A DNA stretch of 64,000 bases from Archegozetes longisetosus (Eukaryota; Arthropoda; Arachnida; Sarcoptiformes; Trhypochthoniidae), in assembly GCA_018873245.2 (NCBI GenBank), contig JAEMBT020000008.1:8648238-8712237 (forward strand), in the 5' to 3' direction. The translations under genes and the position numbers were made by a program. Below are positions 23,601-33,423 of this stretch, piece by piece (within the stretch, counting starts at the first letter, position 1; each line of letters starts with the position of its first letter). Under the pieces are notes generated by a model that was not told where the DNA came from, searched no databases, and saw only the letters and a list, made by a program, of their open reading frames with translations.

Positions 23601-24133
23601 CCTATTTTGAACTTAGAATCCGAGAATGAAATCTCTTTGTTTCTATTATAGTTCTTTCTGTAGACAGAGTAATAAACATTTCTTAATTCCCTGTTTATGA
23701 TAGTTTTATCTGAAACACTCTAACATAAAACACATAACATATTTTTCTAATTTTCGTACCATTAGTTTTTTTTAATCAAAACAATACTCAAAATTTGATA
23801 ACAATTTTTCTGGTCTATAGATTTATTAGAAAAGCATTAATAAGAGATACTTTTAGAATCTAATTTTCACTCATAAAAGATATTGCGTCAATAATGTCGT
23901 CGACGAAAATATTGCATGATTACAAAAATTCATATGTAATAGCGAACATGATTTCTCAACATATTTATTTTATTTCAGTTTATTTTATGGTAGTTTAGAT
24001 TATGTTAATTGAGATCAGGGTTGGGTTAGGTCAAACTCAGATAAGGTTAAGTTTAGTGAGACTAGTTTGAATAAAATTGTAATTAGATTCACTACAGCGT
24101 AGATATCTCTATTCTAAATTCATTCCTAGGGAC
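20700..24133. other. Long intergenic stretch with repeat fragments
   Basis: I see no gene. At about 22099-22195 there is a patch of CGCG words (TTACCGCGCAAAT, TTTCGCGCGGTAGTGTCGTG) related to the 17-bp array at 50223. At 21655-21790 a patch of ACTTAAAAC/TTTAAAACGG inverted words looks like a short hairpin element. The open frame at 23017-23232 shows nothing recognisable. Confidence 0.4.
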
Positions 24134-24677
24134 ATACCATAGGTTAGGCCCGTCTCAGATCAACTCAAAAAAACTCTATTCCACTTATTTCGAGGGCGTT
24201 GAACACGAATATTAGGGTCTCAACCACCAGAAGTGAATAGTTCGTAAGACATGAGATTATGAACAGAAATTTTATAATAGGAGTCTATGGAAGAAAAAAT
24301 TGTTTTTTCAGTGAAGTTCTATGGCAACAAATGGTTAAATTCAATTTTAACGTTGATTATGGTCAACCCAACCTAACAGAACTAAATCTAAGCAATCCTA
24401 ACCAGACCTAGCCAAACCTAATCTATCATCACTTAGCCGAACCCAATTTAACCAGGATTGACGTTAAAATTGGATTTAACTATTTGTTGCCATAGGACTC
24501 CAATGAAAAAAATTTTCTTCCATAGACTCCCATTATAAAATTTTTGTTCATATCCCCATAACTTGTGAAAAAATCACTTCCGGTGATCGAGACCCTCATA
24601 TTTATGTTCAGCGCCTTCGAAATAGATGTAGTCGAGTTATTTCAAATTGATCTGAACCAGGCTTAATCTATAGTATA
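24134..24677. mobile_element. Long-armed foldback element with AACCTA-rich loop
   Basis: Imperfect inverted arms of roughly 220 bp run from ATACCATAGGTTAGGCC at 24134 to GGCTTAATCTATAGTAT ending at 24677. Matching blocks include TCAGATCAA, CTTCCGGTGATCGAGACC-like, CCATAGACTCC and TTTGTTGCCATAG. The loop is a degenerate AACCTAACC tract, as in the 10709 element. No coding sequence. Confidence 0.75.
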
Positions 24678-25487
24678 CACCATTTCTAATTTAGTTCAAA
24701 ATAAATATTCTATGTGTAAGGATATAGTTTTTTGTTTTGTTTTAAGTTTGAAAATATAATTTTATTTGTTGTTGACTGCTTTAGATCTATTGTTCTAATG
24801 CTGTTAAACTTACTTTATTTTAGATGTATATAATGAATAAACATTAAGATGATAGGGCTATTGACAACAAAAAGATTAGAATTTTGGACGTCTTTAAAAG
24901 CTTAATCCGTCGCCCCAACTCCAATAAGGTAAATACTCAGACCCTTCTTACAATTTTATTTGAAATACCAATAAATAAGTAAATATATGTTAAGTATAGA
25001 GAAAGATAGTAAAAGCTTAGAAGTTCAATACACTTCAACCTTTACATATGTATATTTTTGTTTAATGCTTGCACTTTTTTTTTAGGAAGTTTGACATTCG
25101 TTTGAAGACATCTGAGTTGAATTGATTAATGGAATGATAGTTTATTTGATTTTGGGGTAGTTTAAAAATAATTTTTCAATAATATCTTCATAATTTTAAG
25201 TGATTTATTTTGTAGGCGACATTTTATCGGAGAACCCGTTCACCGCTAGAAACAGCAATAACTATAAATGAACATTATTTCAAATCTTGAAATTTTAAAG
25301 CATCTCTGATATTTTAAATATCAATCTTTAGATGAATTAAAAAAGAAATAATCATTTACAGTATCCATGCATACAAATCCTCATTATTTTAAAAATCTTT
25401 TATTAAATTATTATTCAAATTCAACAAATTTCGGTTAAAAACTTGTGACTACTTTTCAAATTTTAAAATTAGTTAAAAGTTAATTTA
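24678..25487. other. Intergenic, nothing recognised
   Basis: AT-rich sequence between the foldback element and the NPC2 gene. It contains the likely polyadenylation signal of NPC2 (AATAAA on minus, 25484-25489, overlapping the stop). Confidence 0.4.
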
Positions 25488-26180
25488 TTATTTTACATCA
25501 ACAGTAATTTCTGCACAAAATATTTCATCCGCTTTTCCATTGCAAAGAAGTTTCCAACGAGTTTGAGTCAAACCCTGTATAATAAATTTTCAGGATATAT
25601 AAAATAAAATAGTTTGAGAATTAAACCGACTTTTATGTTCAAGAATAAATCAAGAGAATAAAAATGATTGACTTATACAAAACTTACACTAGGCAAAAGG
25701 TTGGAAACTGAAAGTTGATAGTTAATTGTATACTGGTTACCATTGACTAGTGGACAATTAAGTGTTCCTGGACTACAGACTGGATCTGTGAATATCTCAA
25801 CCCAACCGCCTAATTGTGCCTTGCATTCCAGTACACAATCAGATTGTGTGTTGTGGTCTTTAAGAAACGTTTATTATATTAGTTTATTATTTAAAATAAT
25901 TTCGGAGAGATTATTACGTGAGTCGAAGTTTGCTTGTATCTTGACTGATTGACCCCTTGTAAAGGCACAGGGCTCTGCATCACAGGGTGTCACATCGATT
26001 GAATCTATATGTCTCACTGATTTGATACTTTCTAAAAATAAATTTCATGTTCAAAACTGTAACAGAAACTTAGAACATAGTTAAAAACTTATTACCACAA
26101 TCTTTCCATGACTTTTCAGTCAATTGAAGACAAGAACCCAATGCTGTTATCATGAGAAAACAAAATATAGTTTTAATCAT
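25488..26180 (-). CDS. NPC2/ML-domain secreted lipid-binding protein (4 exons)
   Basis: Exons are 26096-26180, 25918-26031, 25688-25857 and 25488-25574. Every junction is GT-AG (introns 64, 60 and 113 nt) and the phases 1, 1 and 0 agree. They encode 151 residues, the usual NPC2 size. The start is MIKTIFCFLMITALGSC, a signal peptide. Conserved ML landmarks follow: KDC, IDVTPCDAEPC, FTRGQSVKIQANF, CSPGTLNCPLVNG, QYTINYQLSV, then RWKLLCN and IFCAEITVDVK. The cysteines can form the three classic NPC2 disulfides; SDCVLEC adds an extra pair. Family role: extracellular or lysosomal binding of sterols and other lipids, expanded in arthropods (Der p 2 relatives, ecdysteroid-regulated 16 kDa proteins). 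The ligand cannot be told here. A TATA box lies 86 nt above the ATG. The gene looks intact. Confidence 0.92.
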
Positions 26181-26265
26181 TTTTTCTAAGTTTCTCCACA
26201 AACTTCCAATTTGGGAAAGTATATGATAGTAGAGAAGCTATAATGAATAGAACTTGTTAGTTCTT

Positions 26266-26273
26266 CTTTTATA
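26266..26273 (-). promoter_or_regulatory. TATA box of the NPC2-like gene
   Basis: TATAAAAG on the minus strand, 86 nt upstream of the start codon, would place transcription start near 26240. Confidence 0.6.
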
Positions 26274-26541
26274 TCTGCACACAAAAGTAATAAAAGCCAG
26301 ATGAAAGTTATGAGAGTTCTCTTTGATATAAAGAAAATTAGAGGATAATATATTTTAAAACTATGTTACAGATATTCGTATCACAAATATGATAAGTTTT
26401 AATTACAGTCGAGTGAAAGCGTTGCTCAATAGTCTATTGACGCATGAGTTAACTAAAGATAGAAAATTTTTATTTTTATAATTTACATGAAATCTTATAT
26501 TTATATCCCAATTAAAAACTTTATGTCGAATTCCAAGTGCT

Positions 26542-26630
26542 TATATAAATCCACATATAGTAAAGGTTTCAAATTCTGTTGCACGGTCTACTTGTGGTCT
26601 GTGGATGTAAAGACTACAGGTAAGTAGTAC
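26542..26630 (+). promoter_or_regulatory. Candidate promoter and untranslated first exon
   Basis: TATATAA at 26542-26548 is followed by a less AT-rich stretch ending in CTACAG|GTAAGTAG (donor at about 26622). This looks like a short leader exon of a plus-strand gene divergent from NPC2. I cannot trace its coding exons with confidence; the next candidate is the small secreted frame at 27617. Confidence 0.3.
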
Positions 26631-27616
26631 AACCTTGTTTACGTACAAATGATAGATTTTCGTATTTTTATTATAGTGAAGTGAACTCTTGTTTGCTTTG
26701 GGTACAGGTAACTTGTTCCAAAAGAATTGAATTATGTTTTAGACTAAATACTATTTAATATAAATAATCTAAAATGGGGTAAAAGCATTTATATTTAGTT
26801 AACTAAATACAAATTGTAATTAAACTTATAATGAGTGCCATAATATCTTTGCGCCTTCAACATTTTTTTGCCTTTCGGCTCACTTGTACAGGTTTAAAGA
26901 CCCACTCGCAACTCAATCCAATTGACGCTAAAGTTGAATTTTTCAAATCGGAGAGCCACTGGTGGACCATGAAATAGAAGTTGAAAGCACAGTTTACAGA
27001 TAAATATGTTATCTGTGAACTTATCTATTATAATAGATAAGTTCATATTGTCCCATTCTTTACTTTCTAGTTGCCTGTTGTTGAGCGAAATAAATATCTA
27101 TTTGAAAAACTCTTTTAATGAGGACATAAAAGAATGAACTTAGTTTTATGTAATACTTATAAAACTTACTTTATTGTAATAATTTTCATTATATAGCTTT
27201 TAATTGCTATCAATTTTACTAAAAATTTGTTTTATGTTGATATTTGTTTCAGCGAATTGATGTCATTATAATTTATTTTTATTATTAGGTAAATAAGATT
27301 AGATAAAAAACAGAACTAATAAAAGGTTTATGCTCTAATGATCCTCAAATAGAAATAAACATTGTTTGGGAGTAGTAATTGTATTCGATAATGTTTAAAG
27401 TCTTAAATTATAATATATTTACCTAACTCTCAATTTTTACTTAGCTAAAGAATCAATTTAACTAAAATTTCAGGTAGTTCTTCTTCAACAAACTTGAAAA
27501 AGTGCCTTTACATCATGTAGTTACCAAGTAATATGCTATAATTATTAATTTATTAGCTATTATTCAATAATCTTTTATCTAATTATAATTATGCTAATAA
27601 AAGTCCTGTTTTTCAA

Positions 27617-27703
27617 ATGAGAGCCTTGTTGTTAACTATGATTTTAACAAGTTTTTTAGGCATCAGTACGTATGTTTGCAGGACTAATCTTGGTCTATAC
27701 TGA
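27617..27703 (+). CDS. Tiny ORF with signal-peptide-like start
   Basis: Twenty-eight codons begin MRALLLTMILTSFLGIS, a typical signal peptide, followed by TYVCRTNLGLY and a stop. GTACGTATG within it could act as a splice donor, so it may be only the first coding exon of a secreted protein. No downstream exon was identified. It may be chance. Confidence 0.25.
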   Translation: MRALLLTMILTSFLGISTYVCRTNLGLY

Positions 27704-28699
27704 GAAATCCTATTTTAAGTGATGGAAGGTTTTGGTAGGAGTTACTACAAGCGTTGTAGAAATAGTCAAAAAATTTTTTTTTAATTGTGAACTCTATTGA
27801 ATAGATTGACGTTATCTACAATCCTCCACAACTAATTCAGTTTTACAGTGAAAATTACTGAAATTACCTCTTATATAAGGATTTGATTATGAAAATTAAA
27901 TTAGGATACAGATAAAATCTCATCCTGAATCTGGAGATCAGGAATTGCTAATTGAATTTAATAGGCTGACAACAGGTCAAATGTCTATAATGCAATAATA
28001 AAATTGATGGCAAATCAAATTTTTCATTTCGCAGTTGAAAACCAAGCCTTAAGAGGTAACTCGATGAATTTGATGGAAGACGAATAGGCAAAACTAAAAC
28101 TAGAAAAATTGCCTTGTGGTGAAAAAAGAGATATTTTATTTTAGCAGGAATGAAAAGAAGGTCAAAAAATTCAATCAATATAAGCGCTATAAAAACACAC
28201 TATTTTCTAATTAATACTATAGATCGATAGCTTACATAATTTTTCAGTATGCCTATCAAGAAATTCTATTTTATTCCTGTTTTAATTTAAAGACTTGAAA
28301 ATAGTTACAATGTATGAAATTTTAGCTGATATTTTCCTTGAGGATATCGATAAAATCATTTGAAAAATAAGTTGTTCAAGTCATATTTTATTCTTGTTTA
28401 AATTTACAAGATTAGTATAAAACGAATGCGAAGTGTGAGGAATATGTGGTCTTGATCTCAATCTTTGATGAAAAAGCAGGGCAGAAACATTTAATTAGGA
28501 AAATATTTCATCTTTTCCTAAATCTCATCATATTTGAGTATGACTTTTTCAAAAGTATTAATACTTTTAATCCTTCAAAAGTGCGATACTATTTTCCTAT
28601 AATGGAAATTAAATAAACTGTAAATTGACGCTTAGGCTTAGAACTACAAAAGGGCAGACATTCATTAAAATATAGTGACATTTAGTGTCAATGAAAAAT

Positions 28700-29100
28700 T
28701 AATAAATAACCCTCACATTGAAGAGTAAACACAAAATGCCTTTATTACACTTCGATAATGTTCCTTGATATCGATCGCGAGAACTCGATGACTTTCTCAT
28801 CGAAAATGATGTCTGAGTCGCACTACACCCACCCTACTCATCGGACTTGGCACCGTGTGATTTCTTGGTTCCAAAGCTAAAAAAGTATTTGAAAAATAGT
28901 TAAAGCGGACCGTCAGCTACTATTTGAGCCGAATCCAAGAAGCTGCGTTTAAAAACGCATTCGACAATTGGATAAAAAGATGGGAGAAGTGTATGACAGA
29001 AAGTATTTTGGAAACTTGTAAAAATCCATTAAAATTAATCAATAAATAAGAGTTATTTAGAAAAGGTCGGGTAATATTTGACTGATGTAGTATCTTCTCA
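28700..29100 (+). pseudogene. mariner transposase 3' relic
   Basis: In shifting plus-strand frames I see HFDNVP (second catalytic Asp region), then HPPYSSDLAPCDF followed by PKLKKYLK. This is the diagnostic third-Asp block of DD34D mariner transposases. Downstream, broken pieces match the E-x-A-x-x-x-x-F-x-x-W end region. A sequence like GGTCGGGTAATATTTGACTG near 29066-29086 is a plausible mariner end. There are several stops and frameshifts, and the 5' part is not evident. A frame on the opposite strand (28920-29111) is only a shadow. Confidence 0.75.
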
Positions 29101-29381
29101 ATGCTAGTCATAGCTTGATTGCGATTTTCAATTATTAATTCTATTGGTAATTTCTTATATAGTTATATCAAATTTACTTTAGTAACGAAACATATGAAAA
29201 GATTCGCATAGATTCGATTCAAATAGTTTAATCGATTGCAACTAAATTTGAAATAAGATTAACTCAAATCCGGATACCATTCTCTATATATTTTCAGTCT
29301 AAGAATAGATTTATTTATAAGCTTAAAATAAAAGTCGTATAATAATATTTTAGCTCACTAACTATACTAAATCAGCATTTG

Positions 29382-30216
29382 ATGAAAATGAGAGGTTTTA
29401 TACAATTTCCTATTCTCTTATTAATTAGTTACTGTTACTCTTATGCTTCATGTGATGCAAATAATATAAAAGTACATAAGAGTAAAATGTCAGAAGAGAT
29501 GCAGAAAGTAGCCCTCAATTCCGCGTATGTACTATTTATTAATAATGTTTCTAATGCTGACATCGCAAAAGATTTATCAAATGAATTCAACAAATTGTAT
29601 GGAAATCAATGGTTATGTTTTGTGGGAGCAATGGATGCATCAAATATCGAATCAGAACCTAATGCTTTAATTTGGTTTTCATACGATTCAACACAAGTGA
29701 TTCTATTCAAGCCTGCGATTTCCACAAAATCTGAGGTCAGGATACACTTATTTCCATCTGAATTTTTCGCCAGAGATATATGCCTCCTTAGAATCAATAA
29801 TTGAATTGCTTTAATAAATATGAAGGAATTTAAATATTTGCTGAAAATAATATTAAGCATTTTAATTGCAGCCCATATTTAATGATGTTTTGAAAAAAGC
29901 AAGAAATTCTGATGCAGTTGTTAAATTTAAAGCTGGTATAAATGACTCTCTGGTTAATGATATAACTCAATTGGCGAAGTCTACGATTTCAGTCGACATA
30001 AATGATTGTATTGATCCACATTTTGACACTGCCAATAATTGCTATTATGGTTATATGATAGAACTGCTTATTGGTAAAATTAACGCAAAATATCTATCTT
30101 CAGATTGGGGCCTTGTAATTGGGGAGGTTCATTCGTTTTCAGTTGATTGGTATAAGACTTTTGGCCTTTTCTTTACTATCGGAGACATAGGATTCGCTGT
30201 TTTCAAAGCAAGATAG
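29382..30216 (+). CDS. Secreted protein with two LC8 (dynein light chain)-like domains
   Basis: Two exons are proposed, 29382-29735 and 29872-30216, with a 136-nt intron (GTCAGG...TTGCAG, phase 0), giving 232 residues. If the intron is not spliced, the first frame ends at 29804 (140 residues). The start ATG at 29382 opens a signal peptide (about residues 1-23, FIQFPILLLISYCYSYASC). Residues 36-112 then follow the LC8/DYNLL pattern: MSEEMQKVAL, DIAKDLSNEFNKLYGNQW, VGAMDAS, STQVILFKP. The second exon shows a weaker copy ending in IGKINAKYLSSDWGLVIGE and FTIGDIGFAVFKAR. LC8 is normally a cytosolic hub protein of about 89 residues in dynein and other complexes, so a signal peptide and tandem arrangement are unusual. 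AATAAA at 30280 could be the polyadenylation signal. The first domain is the surer call; the splice is inference. Confidence 0.72.
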
Positions 30217-30289
30217 GGCTATAGTTTACCATATTACTGAATTTGATATTTAAATGTTTATGAAACTTGTATTGTGATAAATAAAAATT

Positions 30290-31779
30290 TCAAAAAATGT
30301 TTCACATAACCAGTTATTAATTAAACGGTAGCTATTTAGAATGTGCATATATACAGACAGACGGATAAGTCGTTAGGTTCTGGAGCTAGACTCTTAAATT
30401 TAACGAAAAATTTTTATTTATTTGCTAAAAGACTGGAATTTCACAAATTTTGTGCACATGAAGTTAGGATATAAAATGTTTAGAATAAACGTCAAAAATT
30501 TCCTTTCTTCATCTATCATTGTTTTCGATATATTCAATGGTTCGTCAACTATACGAAGTAGAAGTCGAGTCTGAAGTCTTTATCTCAATTGAAGGAGACG
30601 TTTTTTTAAGTTTAAGTCAGGAGTGCGAGAGCTCAGCTAAAAGAGCAGAATTGACTTTTAAATAGAGCTTAGACTTACATTGCTGAAGACAGTAGCGCTT
30701 CTTCATGACTCTATGTATAAAGTCATTTTTGGGATATTTATGAGTCGAAATAGCATAATGAGCTTTATACCTAGTGGGGATTTGTTTAATCTAATTCCAA
30801 CAACCTGATTAAACATAATTTAAAGATAGCATTAAATCGCTTAAGGAACTATCTCTATTCTCGTTTGGCTCAAATCACGCTCATGGACATTTAGTCATTT
30901 TATAGGTGAATTTGATTTTTGTAACATTATTTCCAGGAATGAGATTTTCTGCTGCTAAATATTATCGAAATCGGTTAATGATTGATGCTTAAAAATCTCT
31001 GAAATAGATGCCAACAAATTCAAAATTTGGTGATCAAAATACACTAAATTCTACCATAAAACTTGAAAATAGAATTTTGTCCACAAATCTTTCTGAAGAA
31101 TTGTGAAATTCAAATAGAATAGAGAAAATAAGCTACCTTAAAAATTATTCTTTGATTTTAATAAACTGTTTGACGTTACATACTGATTATTGGTAATATG
31201 AATCTTCTTTCATAGATTGGAATGCTATAATTATTCGAACTAATTGTTTCACTAATTTTTATGTGTTTAAACGCAATAATTTTTCAGAATTCTTAATTAA
31301 AATTCAATTATTCACAAAAATTGAGATGTTAATATCCCAAATCGAGAAAACTGGTGCCATAAAACTTTGTATTAAAGCCTTTTATTACACGTTTTGAATA
31401 GATCTTTTTTTCGCCTAAAATTGAATACGAGTACGAATGTCACCTTTTAGCTGAAGCAAAAAAGTACAAAGAGGGAAATAAGGTATACATTTTTTGAAAA
31501 ATTTCATGATTCATGGAGGAAATAGAATATAATTTTCACAAAAAATTGTTTTTCATGATCTTAAACACGATAAATGAATAGCTTAAGTTTGAGTATAAAT
31601 CTTTTTCAAAGTAAAGCTAGAGTGAAAGGAAAGATTTGGTAAAGTTTTGGGTATGCAAAACTAGATACGATTGTTTTGATAGAGTTAGGGATTAATAGAC
31701 TATGCTTCTTACCACTTTAATTCAGTTTTAAGATTTAAAGCTTTATATTTGCATTCAATGCCATTCGCAGTATTAAACT
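30290..31779. other. Intergenic, nothing recognised
   Basis: AT-rich, with no sustained open frame. Confidence 0.4.
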
Positions 31780-32075
31780 TTCAATTCTTAATTCATTTGA
31801 AGTTATACCCATTGAGACATAACATTAACAATAACTTCATTTCAAAATTATTTATTGTCAAATACTTAAGTGTTATATAAACTCAGTGGGTTTTCTTCGA
31901 AATAATTTAAATGAAAATTAAGTTTTATAATCTTTAAGGAAAATAAGTAAACTTCAGCTCATTCCAGGACACAGGGCATCTCGGTTTAAACTCTGCCGAG
32001 ACGTGGAACAAGTCTCTTTATTCCAGTTCTATCCCCGTGAAACCGGACGGATGGTATCCGTAGGCACGAGGACAA
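31780..32075. repeat. Dispersed repeat, copy 1 (partner at 62635)
   Basis: About 300 bp resembles 62635-62920 in the same orientation. It includes the shared run TAAACTTCAGCTCATTCC, then a divergent GC-richer block with CGGTTTA, GAGAC/GAAACGGGACAA and GAAACC-GGACG. No coding content was recognised. It is an old interspersed repeat. Confidence 0.7.
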
Positions 32076-32099
32076 AATAAGTAACCATCGAAGTTATAC

Positions 32100-33423
32100 T
32101 TTAGGTTATTTCATTCAAAACTTTAAAACTATCTAGGTCTAGTAGAATAATTTGACTCGAAAATATTCGAATTGAGTGGAGCCAAAGTTGAGGCCGTGCA
32201 TGATTCAAAAAATGAAAAATATTCTAATATCAAAAGGTCTTTTCATTACTAATGTAAATCTTCGAAGAGTTATGAGTCAAGGCTTGATTATTGGATAAAT
32301 GATGATAAATAGTGAAAGACAACGTTCGAATGACTGGAGCTCGACGACAAAAGTTTTATTTTGTTGAGTATCTTTCCTGAAAGTCTGAGGCCGAGCGTCA
32401 ATTTCACGATTACATGTGAAAAAATTATAACAATGATCTTCTAATTGAAATTAGTCTATATCTGTGTAGAAAGTTTTCACTTATGAAATAAAAATTTAGT
32501 TTTATACATCAGACAATAGTTTACACAATGTTTTAAATCGTTTTGCCCTTTTGAGTTGTTCCAAAGCGAAGATTTGAATTTTTAAACTAATTTTCACCTT
32601 TAAAATTTACCCTTCGAGATTCGTTGAGCGTAAGTGCCTTGAACCACACAAGCTTCATTACTTATTGTATCTGTCACTACCTCTAAGTAATGTGTAATCA
32701 AATATTAATATAGAATGTAGTTATTTATCAGTGATAATATCGACATCTATTTGTTAAAAAGCTTTCTGATATATTGCGAAGACTACATTACTATACAAGA
32801 ATTTTATTAAAAAGAAGAAAATAATAAATGAAATATAATTATTAAATCGATATTTCTATTATTTACAAAAAAATATAGAGCCTACTCTACGATAATCTGT
32901 GATAAAAATTGACAAAAGTTTTAAAAACATGATTGAAATGTCCTATAACGAGCTATTAATGCTGTTGATTGGTTTTGATACTTATACATTATATTTAGTT
33001 AAATAGAATGAATTAGATTTGAATTATTGTATGAAAGTTTTATTGGATCAAAATAAGTTAAAAATTTAGCTTAATGAGTAAACGAAGAAAAACAATTTGT
33101 TTTATTAAGTGAATCCAGAGTTTACTAATATGATAAATTGTGTGTTCAAGAACCACGGCTTGGAGATTAATTTCAGTTACAAAAATAATTCCACTCAGTG
33201 TTCAGAATTTCAACTTTCGACTTTCTTCCTGCTTTGTACTATATTAGAGTTTCCAAATAGCATAAAATTTCAAAAAGAATTATGAGTAAAATAAATAGGT
33301 TAGGTTAGGTTAGCTTTAAGTACGGAGCAGGCAGCAACGTTTCTCATGTTACCCTGCATATGGTACTGTGCACCGAAATATATGAAAAATATGATTAATT
33401 CTAATTAGAAGCAAAAGAACTAT
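32100..33423. other. Intergenic, nothing recognised
   Basis: AT-rich. There is a short TTAGGTTAGGTTAGGTTAG tract at about 33299-33317. The 3' end of the vWA gene transcript should lie near its right side. Confidence 0.4.

Noticed and set aside
25743..25952. 69-codon plus-strand frame
   Set aside because: It is antisense to NPC2 exons 2 and 3, which have strong coding evidence.
29606..29860. 84-codon minus-strand frame
   Set aside because: It is antisense to the LC8-like gene.
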